DNA from: Hymenobacter siberiensis
Lineage (GTDB): Bacteria > Bacteroidota > Bacteroidia > Cytophagales > Hymenobacteraceae
Direction: 5' to 3'
DNA length: 64,000 bases
Assembly (NCBI RefSeq): GCF_018967845.1
Contig: NZ_JAHLZZ010000001.1
Span: 1,302,001-1,366,000 of the forward strand
This document shows positions 42,847 to 50,944 of this stretch, piece after piece. The first letter of the stretch is position 1; the number at the start of each line of letters is the position of its first letter. Made by a program: the position numbers and the translations under genes. The notes under the pieces were generated by a model that was given only the letters and a program-made list of their open reading frames with translations, had not been told where the DNA came from and searched no databases.

Positions 42847-43575
42847 TTAAATGTCCGCTGCCAGCAGGGCTTCGGCCACCACTAGGTCATCGGGCGTCGT
42901 TATTTTCAGGTTGCGATAGTCGCCTTCTACCAGCTGCACGCGGCACAGGTCGTCTACCACCGTCGCGTCGTCGGTGAAGGTGGCCAGTTCGGGCATGGCG
43001 TAGGCGCGGCGCAGCAGGTCGATTTCGAAGGTTTGAGGCGTTTGCATCAGGCGCAGGCGGCTGCGGTTCTGGGCCGCCGAGTCGTGCTGCGACACCAGTC
43101 GGACCGAGTCCTTGGGCATCACGGCGGCAGCGGCGGCGGCGTGGGTGGCGGCGGCGGCGTAGGTGCGTTCCACCACCAGGCGCGACACTAGCGGCCGCAC
43201 GCCATCGTGCACCGCCACCAAGCCTTCGGGGTGCCCTTGTAGCGCCGCCAGGCCCGCCTTCACCGAGGCCCAGCGCGTGGCCCCGCCCGCCACCAGCCGG
43301 TGCGGAACAGCAATGCTGAACTGCGCGCATAGCGCCTGCCAGATATCAAGTTGGTCGGCGGGCAGCACCACCACAATGTCCGCCACGCCCAGGGCTGGCT
43401 CGGCAAAGCGGCGCAGTGTGTGCAGCAGCACGGGCTCGCCGCGCAGCAGCAAAAACTGCTTGGGCCGGTCGGCCCCCATGCGGGTGCCGCTGCCGCCCGC
43501 CACCAGAATGGCAAACCTGGGGACTTGGTTGTAAAGGGACTTAGGGTCTTGGGAACTTGGGGACTTGGGTTTCAT
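42847..43575 (-). CDS. ispD: 2-C-methyl-D-erythritol 4-phosphate cytidylyltransferase
   Basis: A 242-residue enzyme of the non-mevalonate isoprenoid pathway; it joins MEP and CTP to give CDP-methylerythritol. The nucleotide-binding loop AGGSGTRMGADRPKQF is near residue 27, with VHDGVRP at about 125, TPQTFE near 179 and TDDATVVDD near 202. The first 18 residues (KPKSPSSQDPKSLYNQVP) lie outside the family and are encoded by a ccaagtccc-type low-complexity repeat; there is no other Met before the core, so this repeat appears to supply the start. It is downstream of queA on the same strand, separated by a hairpin. Confidence 0.93.
   Translation of the reverse strand: MKPKSPSSQDPKSLYNQVPRFAILVAGGSGTRMGADRPKQFLLLRGEPVLLHTLRRFAEPALGVADIVVVLPADQLDIWQALCAQFSIAVPHRLVAGGATRWASVKAGLAALQGHPEGLVAVHDGVRPLVSRLVVERTYAAAATHAAAAAAVMPKDSVRLVSQHDSAAQNRSRLRLMQTPQTFEIDLLRRAYAMPELATFTDDATVVDDLCRVQLVEGDYRNLKITTPDDLVVAEALLAADI
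43517..43574. repeat. Low-complexity gggacttgg repeats at the 5' end of ispD
   Basis: At least four imperfect copies of ggg(a)acttgg, with two more in inverted orientation near 43695-43722 (aaccaagtccc, ctaagtcccc) at the end of queA. They bracket the queA-ispD gap. Confidence 0.65.
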
Positions 43576-43600
43576 TGGTGCGAAGTTCTGACAAAAGAAA

Positions 43601-43632
43601 AGCGCCGACGTTCCGGAAAGAACATCGGCGCT
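43601..43632 (-). terminator. Terminator of queA
   Basis: Stem agcgccgacgttc / gaacatcggcgct with one G-U pair; on the minus strand it is followed by a T-rich run (ttttcttttg). Confidence 0.7.
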
Positions 43633-43726
43633 CAAAAAAAGCGGCGCTCAAAAAAGTCAGTAGTCAGTCAATAGGAAAGACGGGCCGGAAAAAAACCAAG
43701 TCCCGAAGCCTCTAAGTCCCCAAAAA

Positions 43727-44776
43727 CTACAGAATCAGCATCGCGTCGCCGTAGCTGAAGAAGCGGTACTTCTCCTTGATGGCCTGCTTGTAGGCTTCCA
43801 TCATCAGGGGGTAGCCGGCGAAGGCCGCCGCCAGCATGATGAGCGTGCTCTCCGGCATGTGGAAGTTGGTAAGCATGCAGTTCGCGATTTTGAAATCGTG
43901 GGGCGGGAAGATGAACCGGTCAATCCAGCCCTGCGTGGGCTTCATGCGGGCATTTGCCGACACCGAGGCTTCCATGGCGCGTACGGTGGTGGTGCCCACG
44001 GCGCACACTTTCTTCTTGGTATCGAGGGCCTTGTTCACTATCTCGCAGGCCGGAGCCGTCACGATGAAGTTCTCCGAGTCCATTTTGTGCTTGGTCAGGT
44101 CTTCCACATCTACCGTGCGGAACGTGCCCAGGCCCACGTGCAGCGTCACAAACGCCGGCTCGATGCCCTTGATTTCCATGCGCTTCATCACCTCGCGGGT
44201 GAAGTGCAGGCCGGCCGAAGGAGCCGCCACGGCGCCAATGTTCTCGGCGTAGATGGTCTGGTAGCGCTCCTTGTCGGCGGGCTCGGTTTCGCGGTTGATA
44301 ACCTCTTTCGGAATCGGGGTTTCGCCCAGCTCGTACAGCGCCTTACGGAACTCCTCGTCGGTGCCATCAAACAAAAATTTGATGGTGCGGCCGCGCGAAG
44401 TCGTATTGTCAATTACTTCGGCAACCATGTCCGACTCGCCGAAGTACAGCTTGTTGCCGACGCGGATTTTGCGGGCGGGGTCCACCAGCACGTCCCACAG
44501 GCGGAGCTCCTTGTTCAGCTCGCGCAACAGGAAAACCTCGATTTTGGCACCGGTTTTTTCCTTATTGCCGTAGAGGCGGGCCGGGAAAACCTTGGTGTCG
44601 TTGAACACCATTACATCGCCCTCGCTGAAATAGTCGAGAATATCCTTAAAGTTACGGTGCTCAATTTGGCCAGTGGCGCGGTGCACCACCATCAGGCGGC
44701 TCTCGTCACGGTTGCGGGCGGGGTGCAATGCCACCAGCTCCTCAGGGAGTTCAAATTTGAACTCGTGCAATTTCAT
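43727..44776 (-). CDS. queA: tRNA preQ1(34) S-adenosylmethionine ribosyltransferase-isomerase
   Basis: A 349-residue enzyme that transfers and rearranges the ribose of AdoMet onto preQ1 in tRNA, giving epoxyqueuosine. Family blocks are clear: [13 protein letters not shown] at the N-terminus, [32 protein letters not shown] at about 192, [13 protein letters not shown] and [20 protein letters not shown] near the C-terminus. The start is MKLHEFKF at 44776; MAMKL at 44782 is possible. The promoter box TACTTTTG lies about 45 nt upstream. No other queuosine genes are nearby. Confidence 0.95.
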   Translation of the reverse strand: MKLHEFKFELPEELVALHPARNRDESRLMVVHRATGQIEHRNFKDILDYFSEGDVMVFNDTKVFPARLYGNKEKTGAKIEVFLLRELNKELRLWDVLVDPARKIRVGNKLYFGESDMVAEVIDNTTSRGRTIKFLFDGTDEEFRKALYELGETPIPKEVINRETEPADKERYQTIYAENIGAVAAPSAGLHFTREVMKRMEIKGIEPAFVTLHVGLGTFRTVDVEDLTKHKMDSENFIVTAPACEIVNKALDTKKKVCAVGTTTVRAMEASVSANARMKPTQGWIDRFIFPPHDFKIANCMLTNFHMPESTLIMLAAAFAGYPLMMEAYKQAIKEKYRFFSYGDAMLIL

Positions 44777-44821
44777 CGCCATAGGGCAGTATTTGGGGGA
44801 ATATACGGAAATTTGGGGAGG

Positions 44822-44829
44822 CAAAAGTA
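44822..44829 (-). promoter_or_regulatory. Putative -7 box for queA
   Basis: TACTTTTG on the minus strand (44829 to 44822), about 45 nt before the start codon. Confidence 0.5.
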
Positions 44830-44878
44830 CGGCTTTTATTTGGATATTGTTTTTTTGGTGAAAACGGTTCGTTCCTTA

Positions 44879-45003
44879 TCCATCTGTCATCCTTTAATCT
44901 GGCCTCCGCGCAGCGAAGGACCTTGGTAGGTTTGCTCGGCCTGAATTAATCCAAACTGCTCAAACGTGATAAGGTCCTTCGCAAGCTCAGGATGACAGAT
45001 GGA
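44879..45003. repeat. Inverted repeat element between queA and the permease gene
   Basis: Outer arms tccatctgtcatcct (44879-44893) and its complement (44989-45003) are perfect; inner arms gcgaaggacctt (44913-44924) and aaggtccttcgc (44971-44982) are perfect. A partial copy of the gtcatcctgag end occurs at 5662-5672 after prmC. The rest of this 317-bp gap holds only the queA promoter. Confidence 0.8.
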
Positions 45004-45093
45004 CGATAGCCGCAAGCCCTCGTCGGCGCAACTTCCCCGTAGGTTTCCGTCTTTTGAGCTCGGAAGCAGCTTTATCCGTGTCCGCCCTCCCTT

Positions 45094-46356
45094 ATGCTGA
45101 ACCTGCGCCTCACCCTCGAAAGCTTTCTGTTTGCCTGGGATGCTTTGAAATCCAACCTGTTGCGTACCATTCTGTCGCTGCTGGGCGTCACGGTCGGCAT
45201 CTTTGCCATCATTGCCGTCTTCACCATCGTCGATTCGCTGGAGGCCAACGTGCGCAGTAGCCTCGACTTTGTGGGCGACAAGATTATCTACGTGCAGAAA
45301 TGGCCCTTTGAGTTTAGTTCCGATTTTCCATGGTGGAAGTATTTCCAGCGGCCCGTGCCCACGCCGCGCGAATACCAGCAGCTGCGCCAGCAGCTGGGCC
45401 CCAATAACAAAGGCATTGCCATCTTCGCCGCCAATAGCGGCAACACCCTGAAATCCGGATCTAACTCGGTGTCCGACTGCGTACTGCAGGGCGTGAGCTA
45501 CGATTTTCGCGTGGTGAGCAACGTGCCCATCAAGGAAGGCCGCTACTTCACCAACCAGGAAATGGACGCCGCCCGGCCCGTAGCCATCATCGGGGCCACC
45601 ATTGCCGAAAACCTGTTTCCGAACGGCAATGCGCTGGGCCGGCAGTTCAAGGCACGCGGCCAGAACTTCACGGTGATTGGCGTGATGGAAAAGGAAGGCA
45701 AAAAACTCATCACCATTTCCAGCAACGACGCCAACTGCATCATTCCGTTCCCGATGTTCATGAAAATGTTTGCGCTCAGCACCACCGGCTTCGGCGGTGG
45801 TCCCAGCGCCAGCATTGCCGTGAAAGGCCGCGACCAGGACGAGGGACTGCTCGATTTGGAGTACGAAATGCGCGGCGTTATGCGCAACATCCGCGGCCTG
45901 AAGCCCCGCGAAGATGACAACTTCGCCCTGAACCGGCCCGAAATGATTGCCTCGGCCGTGGGCAAGCTCTTCAGCGTCATTGGGTTGGTGGGGGGCGTTA
46001 TCGGCTCATTCGCCATTCTGGTGGGCGGCTTCGGCATTGCCAACATCATGTTTGTGAGCGTGCGCGAGCGCACCAACATCATCGGAATTCAGAAGTCGCT
46101 GGGGGCCAAGAACTTCTTTATCCTGTTTCAATTTCTGTTCGAAGCCGTATTTCTGTGCCTGATTGGGGGCGCGGCGGGCATTGCGCTGGTGTGGCTCGTG
46201 ACCCTGATTCCGCAGGATGCCCTGCCGCTCACCATGTCGGCGGCCCGGGTGATGCTGGGGCTGCTTATTTCGGTGGCCATCGGCATCATCGCCGGCATTG
46301 TGCCCGCCGTGCTGGCTGCTAATCTGGACCCGGTAATTGCCATCCGGGCCAAGTAG
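45094..46356 (+). CDS. ABC transporter permease, MacB/FtsX family
   Basis: A 420-residue inner-membrane protein with the MacB topology: one N-terminal membrane helix (LRTILSLLGVTVGIFAIIAVFTIV, residues about 23-46), a periplasmic MacB core domain (about 55-285) containing GRYFTNQEMDAARPVAIIGATIAENLF, and three C-terminal helices (about 290-315, 345-370, 385-410) with the conserved VRERTNIIGIQKSLGAKN cytoplasmic loop. Such permeases use ATP-driven mechanotransmission for lipoprotein, peptide or drug export. The ATPase partner is not adjacent, which is common in Bacteroidota. Its substrate is unknown. Confidence 0.88.
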   Translation: MLNLRLTLESFLFAWDALKSNLLRTILSLLGVTVGIFAIIAVFTIVDSLEANVRSSLDFVGDKIIYVQKWPFEFSSDFPWWKYFQRPVPTPREYQQLRQQLGPNNKGIAIFAANSGNTLKSGSNSVSDCVLQGVSYDFRVVSNVPIKEGRYFTNQEMDAARPVAIIGATIAENLFPNGNALGRQFKARGQNFTVIGVMEKEGKKLITISSNDANCIIPFPMFMKMFALSTTGFGGGPSASIAVKGRDQDEGLLDLEYEMRGVMRNIRGLKPREDDNFALNRPEMIASAVGKLFSVIGLVGGVIGSFAILVGGFGIANIMFVSVRERTNIIGIQKSLGAKNFFILFQFLFEAVFLCLIGGAAGIALVWLVTLIPQDALPLTMSAARVMLGLLISVAIGIIAGIVPAVLAANLDPVIAIRAK

Positions 46357-46409
46357 GGAAGGCCCCCGTCTCGTAACCGGCTGCCCCAAACGAACGTCAT
46401 AAAGCAAAA

Positions 46410-46503
46410 AGAACGCGATGCTGAGCGCAGTCGAAGCATCGCTACCGCAGTAGTAATTACTCGCATGGTGGCGATGCTTCGACTACGCTCAGCATCGCGT
46501 TCT
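46410..46503. repeat. Inverted repeat with 33-nt arms between permease and channel genes
   Basis: 46410-46442 and 46471-46503 pair over 33 nt with one mismatch (core gaacgcgatgctgagcg / cgctcagcatcgcgttc). The spacer is 28 nt. Both flanking genes are on the plus strand, so it may attenuate or separate them. Confidence 0.88.
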
Positions 46504-46522
46504 GAATTCAGCAAACCCATAC

Positions 46523-47641
46523 ATGACGCTACCTCCCTTTCTGAGCTATGAAATACTGGGCAACACGCTCGGGCAATACCTCATCGCGACGCTCATCCTG
46601 CTGGTAGGCAGCGCGTTCCGACGCCTTTTTTCGCGGTTACTGAGCAAGCTGCTGTTTTCCCTCACCAAACGCTACACCGCCGGCGTAACGGAAGACGAGC
46701 TGCACGAGCTGCTCATCCAGCCGCTGTCTACGCTGCTGCTGGTGGTGACGCTGCAGTTGGCCGGAGCCACGCTGATGTATCCGCACAGCCCCACGGCCGG
46801 CCCGGGCGTGCTGCCCTGGCACGAGGTGCTGCTGCTGCGCATTCTGGCGCTGGCCTTCATCGTAGCGGCGGCGCGGGTGGCCCTGCGCCTCGTCGATTTT
46901 GCCCTGCTAGTGATGGCCCGCCGGGCGGCGCTACGCACGACAGCCCACGGCCCCACGCGCCTCGACAACCAGTTCCTACCCTTCGCTAAAGACTTGCTGA
47001 AAGTGTTTTTCATCATCATCGCGGTGCTGGTGGCGCTGGGGCAGGTGTTTGGGGTGAATGTCACAGCCCTCATCGGCGGCCTGGGCATTGGCGGGCTGGC
47101 GGTGGCTTTCGCGGCCAAGGAAAGCCTCGAAAACCTCATCGCCTCGTTCACCATCTTCCTCGACCAGCCCTTCGGCGTGGGCGACCTCGTGACTGCCGGC
47201 AGCGTGAGCGGTACCGTGGAAAAAATCGGTTTCCGCAGCACCCGCCTGCGTACGGCCGAGAAAAGCTACGTCACCGTGCCCAACAAAAGCATGATTGACA
47301 AGCCGCTCGATAACCTCTCGCTGCGCACCTCGCGCCGGGTGGGCTTCACCCTCACCTTCGACCAGAAAACCACCAGCGCCCAGCTCCACGCCATCATCGC
47401 GGCCGCCGTGGCGGCTATGCAGGCGCACCCACTCGTGACCCCCGACGCCCAAATGAAGTTTAGTGCCCTCACGCCTGCCGGCAAGGAAGTGACCGTGCAA
47501 TACTTCGTGCAAACCACGAGCTACGACGAATACCTCAACGTGAAAGAAGACCTCAACTACAGCATTGTGGAAGTGGTGGAGCAGCACGGTGGCTCTTTCG
47601 CCGGCGCACCCATGGTGGTGGCCTCCGCCGACAAAGCCTGA
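46523..47641 (+). CDS. Mechanosensitive ion channel, MscS family
   Basis: A 372-residue membrane channel that releases solutes on hypo-osmotic shock. Hydrophobic segments lie at about 15-30, 65-85, 105-130 and 155-180. The pore helix and following beta domain match MscS: FGVNVTALIGGLGIGGLAVAFAAKESLENLIASF, then FLDQPFGVGDLV and VEKIGFRSTRLRTAEKSYVTVPNKSM (quoted in parts). Compared with E. coli MscS (286 residues) it has an extended N-terminus. Separated from the upstream permease gene by an inverted repeat. Confidence 0.93.
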   Translation: MTLPPFLSYEILGNTLGQYLIATLILLVGSAFRRLFSRLLSKLLFSLTKRYTAGVTEDELHELLIQPLSTLLLVVTLQLAGATLMYPHSPTAGPGVLPWHEVLLLRILALAFIVAAARVALRLVDFALLVMARRAALRTTAHGPTRLDNQFLPFAKDLLKVFFIIIAVLVALGQVFGVNVTALIGGLGIGGLAVAFAAKESLENLIASFTIFLDQPFGVGDLVTAGSVSGTVEKIGFRSTRLRTAEKSYVTVPNKSMIDKPLDNLSLRTSRRVGFTLTFDQKTTSAQLHAIIAAAVAAMQAHPLVTPDAQMKFSALTPAGKEVTVQYFVQTTSYDEYLNVKEDLNYSIVEVVEQHGGSFAGAPMVVASADKA

Positions 47642-47701
47642 GCCGGGAAGGCCGGCTGCCGCCGCTCCACAACGGCGAACCGAAGTGATGGCTACCCTAC
47701 T

Positions 47702-47733
47702 AAAAAAGGCTTACCGGTTGGCAAGCCTTTTTT
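47702..47733. terminator. Bidirectional terminator, MscS / TerB-like
   Basis: aaaaaaggctta ... gcaagcctttttt hairpin between convergent genes. Confidence 0.85.
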
Positions 47734-47759
47734 AGTTTCTTGCTGATTCGGCGAGGATG

Positions 47760-48662
47760 CTACCGGCCACCAAACAGGCCGCCGAGCATTCCGCCCAGGC
47801 CGCCGTTCAGCAGTCCACCCAGACCCGAGCCGCCCGCGCTGGCCGGCTGCGAGTTGGGCCGGCCACCCAGGCCGCCCAGAATAGACATCATCGAGCCCAG
47901 CCCACCGCTGCCGATGGCCGAGCCCTGCTGTGGCAGATTGGCCGTTTCGTTGGAGTTGCTCCCGCCCAGCAGCCCGCCCAGCATGCCGCCGCCGAGCAAG
48001 CCACCCAGCAGGCCACCCATGCCGCTCTGGGCCGCGCCACCCAGCAGGCCACCCATGCCGCTGCTGAGCAGGCCGCCGCCGGAGCTGCTTTGGTTGCCGT
48101 AGCCGTTCTGGCTGCCGCCGCCCATTACTTTTGAAATTACCATGGGGGCTACCACCCCCAGCAGGCCAGCCATGAGGGCACCTTTGGGAATGCCCACGCT
48201 GGAAAGTTTGTCGCCAATACCGTTCAGGAAGCCGGTTTTGGCTGGGTCCTGCGGGTCGTGGGGCACGCTGGCGGCCTGGTCGACGACTGTTTCGAGGGTT
48301 TGCTTCTGCTCGGGGTTGATGCCGAGGTATTGGGCCATTTTGCTAATCATAGCTTCCTCGTCGTTGGCATAGGAGCCATCGGCACGCGCGAAGCTGATGA
48401 GGTCGGTAACGAGCGAGAAGCGCAAGTCGCTGTTCTTAAGCACGTCCAGATTCTGCTGGATGCTTTGGTTATTAGCATCCTGGGCGGCGGCCATCACCTG
48501 CTGGGTGGCCCCGCCCGAGAGGCCGGCCTGCTGCGCCAGCGCCTGCAGGAATTGCCCTTCAGCTCCTGAGGCCTGCCGGTCGGCAGTAGCCAGGCTGGCA
48601 ATGGCGCTCAGGTAAGCAGTTTTTTCCTGTTCCGAATAATTCTGGAGGAGTTTGGTATCCAT
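47760..48662 (-). CDS. TerB-like protein with Gly/Leu-rich C-terminal half
   Basis: A 300-residue protein without a signal peptide. Residues 1-135 form a helical TerB/tellurite-resistance-like domain (YLSAIASLATADRQASGAEGQFL, LVTDLISFARADGSYANDEE), the acidic metal-binding pattern being ADGSYANDEE. From about residue 165 a hydrophobic segment (GALMAGLLGVVAPMVISKVMGGG) leads into a tail of GLLGG, GMGGLLGG and GGLGG units rich in Gly, Leu, Ser and Asn. The tail resembles glycine-zipper membrane-inserting sequences. Function unknown; TerB domains are linked to envelope stress and metal sensing. Confidence 0.8.
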   Translation of the reverse strand: MDTKLLQNYSEQEKTAYLSAIASLATADRQASGAEGQFLQALAQQAGLSGGATQQVMAAAQDANNQSIQQNLDVLKNSDLRFSLVTDLISFARADGSYANDEEAMISKMAQYLGINPEQKQTLETVVDQAASVPHDPQDPAKTGFLNGIGDKLSSVGIPKGALMAGLLGVVAPMVISKVMGGGSQNGYGNQSSSGGGLLSSGMGGLLGGAAQSGMGGLLGGLLGGGMLGGLLGGSNSNETANLPQQGSAIGSGGLGSMMSILGGLGGRPNSQPASAGGSGLGGLLNGGLGGMLGGLFGGR

Positions 48663-48804
48663 CGGGAAGCGAGTACTGAGTGAGAAAGGTTTTTTAACTC
48701 GTTAACGAAGCGGCCCGGAATACGTTGCCTCCGGTGATTAGGGCTGGTAAAACAAGTTTTTTCTAAAATTATCCGAAATTTTCTTGCGCTGAAAATGAAT
48801 TTGT

Positions 48805-48854
48805 TGCTGCCGGATTTGGGCGAAAAACAAAAAAATATGCGCCCAAATGCAGCA
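48805..48854. other. Hairpin upstream of tRNA-Val(TAC)
   Basis: tgctgc (48805-48810) and atttgggcg (48814-48822) pair with cgcccaaat (48840-48848) and gcagca (48849-48854), leaving a 3-nt bulge and an A-rich 17-nt loop. It lies in an AT-rich gap (48663-48916) between divergent genes. No gene was seen there. It could be a structured leader, a small RNA or a repeat. Confidence 0.45.
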
Positions 48855-48916
48855 GCAGGTTTTGTGTTTCCAAAAAGTCCCCCCATCTTTGCAATCCCAA
48901 ACGGAAACAACCACTC

Positions 48917-48991
48917 GGGGGATTAGCTCAGCTGGTTCAGAGCATCTGCCTTACAAGCAGAGGGTCACTGGTTCGAACCCAGTATCCCCCA
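48917..48991 (+). tRNA. tRNA-Val (anticodon TAC)
   Basis: Acceptor GGGGGAT (48917-48923) pairs with ATCCCCC (48984-48990); discriminator A. D-arm GCTC...GAGC, anticodon stem tctgc/gcaga with loop cttacaa giving anticodon TAC (reads GTA and other Val codons), and T-arm with gttcgaa. CCA is not encoded. Confidence 0.95.
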
Positions 48992-48996
48992 CACTG

Positions 48997-49036
48997 AAAA
49001 AAAGCCACTTAGGTTAGAAACTAGGTGGCTGTTTTT
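48997..49036 (+). terminator. Terminator-like hairpin after tRNA-Val(TAC)
   Basis: agccacttag ... ctaggtggct with flanking A and T tracts. Its stem sequence is similar to the hairpin after the second tRNA (gccacct / aggtggc). Confidence 0.75.
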
Positions 49037-49097
49037 ATTCTGATTTAAACGTTGGTTTAAATCAACCCCTTGGCTGCTTGTTGGCCAAGTATTATTT

Positions 49098-49172
49098 GGG
49101 AGGTTAGCTCAGTTGGTTTAGAGCGCTTGCTTCACACGCCAGAGGTCGAAGGTTCGAATCCTTTACTTCCCA
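49098..49172 (+). tRNA. tRNA-Val (anticodon CAC)
   Basis: Acceptor GGGAGGT (49098-49104) pairs with ACTTCCC (49165-49171) with one G-U pair; discriminator A. Anticodon stem cttgc/gccag with loop ttcacac gives CAC. The stem has a T-C mismatch at its middle pair (cttgc against gccag), and the T-stem has one G-T pair. Probably functional; the mismatch is noted separately. Confidence 0.85.
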
Positions 49173-49177
49173 CACCG

Positions 49178-49217
49178 AAAAACAGCCACCTGGTAGCAAT
49201 ACCAGGTGGCTGTTTTT
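49178..49217. terminator. Perfect 18-bp terminator after the tRNA pair
   Basis: 49178-49195 with 49200-49217 (cagccacctggta / taccaggtggctg core), with A and T tracts. Also suited to end the convergent DUF6134 transcript. Confidence 0.9.
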
Positions 49218-49223
49218 TTGGGG

Positions 49224-49892
49224 CTACGGCAGCAGGCGGATAACGAAGTTTTTCAGCGGGTTCTTCTTGATGAGCGTTACCAGCTGGCCGTTGGCGTAGC
49301 GGTACTCGTCTTCGCGGCCGTCGCGGTGGGCGCGGTAGGTGCCATCGGGGGCATGGGCCACGGTGAAATAATCGCCGAAATATTCGGCAAAGGCGGTGGT
49401 ATGGCCGCCGGGCTCACCAAAAAACATGTCCGTGACGGTGTAGGTGATGGGGTGCTTTTCGGTGGCCTGATAATGGTGCTTGTATTGGTCGGCGCGAATG
49501 TCGTAATGGTCGCCTTTCCACTCGGCACGGGACGAAAAATCGCCCTGGTTGGTGTGCGCCTCCACCGTGGAAAGCTGTAGCTGGCCACCCCGCACGCGGT
49601 TGGTAACCTTGTAGTAAATCTTCAGGTGGTAGAACAGAAACGTAACCTGCACATCGCTGATGAGCGTGGAAACTACTTCGGTGGTGCCGGGCTGGGGCTG
49701 GCGCGTGGCCGTCATGGTGCCCACGCGCAGGCTGGCCACCTCAATGGCGTAGTGGCGGGTTTCGGTGGGGGCCGCCGGGCGCGGGGTTGTACCCGGCAGG
49801 GCCTGGGCGTGCGCGGCGCCGGCCGGCCCCAGCCACAATAGCACCAGCAGTTGGCCGGCGCGGAGTGGTACCCGGTAGGGCCTATTGCTCAT
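49224..49892 (-). CDS. DUF6134 family secreted protein
   Basis: A 222-residue exported protein (signal peptide with LLVLLWLGPAGAAHAQ). The mature part is a beta-barrel-like domain with YAIEVASLRVGTMTATR near the N-terminus and ITYTVTDMFFGEPGGHTTAFAEYFGDY towards the end, which fits the DUF6134 group often encoded beside DUF547 proteins. The gene start overlaps the DUF547 stop by 11 bp, so the two are translationally linked in one operon. The role is unknown; the pair may act in the periplasm on a common substrate. Confidence 0.8.
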   Translation of the reverse strand: MSNRPYRVPLRAGQLLVLLWLGPAGAAHAQALPGTTPRPAAPTETRHYAIEVASLRVGTMTATRQPQPGTTEVVSTLISDVQVTFLFYHLKIYYKVTNRVRGGQLQLSTVEAHTNQGDFSSRAEWKGDHYDIRADQYKHHYQATEKHPITYTVTDMFFGEPGGHTTAFAEYFGDYFTVAHAPDGTYRAHRDGREDEYRYANGQLVTLIKKNPLKNFVIRLLP

Positions 49893-50676
49893 TCAGGCTC
49901 CAGTTGTAGTCGAGGTAGGAAACCTTGGTTTTGGCGTCGATTTTGGTGGTCGAATACTTGTTTACCCACTTCTCTACCGACTGGCCGTTCTTCTCCCAGT
50001 CGCCCTTGTACCAGTCAAAATACTTGGAAAGCTGGGCGCTGGCGGCGCTGATTTTGTTCTTGGCGGGGTTGGTCAGGAAATCGCGGGCCTGGTCGTCGAG
50101 CTGGCTTTCCAGCTTGGCGGCGGTATAGGCCTCGGGGCGCAGGCTGGGGCACGACATGGAGGCGCACACCAGCGCGAAGTGAATGCGCGGGTCGTTGTAT
50201 TTTTTGCGCAGGATACCGTGCTCAATGTTATCGAGGCTCATTTTTTCGCCGCCGATGCTGAAAAACTTGATGGCCCAGGGCGTTGTCACGAAGGGAATCT
50301 TGATTTTCGAGCCAATGTCCTTGATGCTCGAAACGGGGTAGTGGTCGAGCACCAGGCGGATGGTGTACGCGTTGTAGGCGTTAATCCAGAAGGCCATCTG
50401 GTCGGCCTTGCTCCACGAGGCGGCGGGCGCACTCTTGCTGAGCAGGTCGAGGTAGCTGTTGAGCTCCTGCTGGTTCGCCTTCAGGCCCTTGTAATTGACC
50501 AGGCCTTTGGCGCTCACGTATTTCTTGAGGAGCTTGTCGTAGCTGCTATGGTCTACTGCGGCGGGGCTGGCCGTAGCCATGCCGGCCAGGGAGTGGGCCG
50601 GGGCCGAAGCAAAGGCGGATGAGTCCACGAACAGGGCTCCGAGCAGGGCAATGGTGAAAAATGGAGTGGTTTTCAT
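49882..50676 (-). CDS. DUF547 family secreted protein
   Basis: A 264-residue exported protein (signal peptide MKTTPFFTIALLGALFVDSSAFAS). The DUF547 domain is recognised by VNYKGLKANQQELNSYLDLL, MAFWINAYNAYTIRLVLDHYP, IKFFSIGGEKMSLDNIEHGIL and IHFALVCASMSCPSLRPEAY, the last containing the Cys-Pro block of the family. DUF547 resembles a papain-like/transglutaminase fold by pattern (Cys...His...Asp), but activity is unproven. First gene of a two-gene operon with DUF6134. The upstream 268-bp gap has a hairpin and no gene. Confidence 0.88.
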   Translation of the reverse strand: MKTTPFFTIALLGALFVDSSAFASAPAHSLAGMATASPAAVDHSSYDKLLKKYVSAKGLVNYKGLKANQQELNSYLDLLSKSAPAASWSKADQMAFWINAYNAYTIRLVLDHYPVSSIKDIGSKIKIPFVTTPWAIKFFSIGGEKMSLDNIEHGILRKKYNDPRIHFALVCASMSCPSLRPEAYTAAKLESQLDDQARDFLTNPAKNKISAASAQLSKYFDWYKGDWEKNGQSVEKWVNKYSTTKIDAKTKVSYLDYNWSLNEQ

Positions 50677-50720
50677 GGGAAAATACTGGCTGAAAAGCGC
50701 GTGGATGCCCGAATGTGGGC

Positions 50721-50748
50721 CCGAGCTGCGGCAATAGACGCAGCTCGG
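50721..50748. other. 10-bp hairpin in the DUF547 upstream region
   Basis: ccgagctgcg (50721-50730) pairs perfectly with cgcagctcgg (50739-50748) across an 8-nt loop, about 45 nt upstream of the DUF547 ATG. It might be a leader structure or operator. Confidence 0.5.
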
Positions 50749-50944
50749 TTCGTTATTTTACAGCATACGAGAAATAAAGCTGTGCCGATTGACGAGATTA
50801 GCGGGGCGCAGCATTGTTCACTGTAACGATAAAGATTTCGCCTGTAGCAAACTTCCGGCCACGGCCTTTGCGTAAGCACAAAGAGCTGCCAGTAGCGCGA
50901 GCGCGGCGAAATGAGGAAATTATACCCTCGTCCCTTCCCTGATT

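Noticed and set aside
45094..46356. Truncated MacB (loss of its ATPase domain)
   Set aside because: Stand-alone permeases of this size with a separate ATPase gene are normal; the start and topology are complete.
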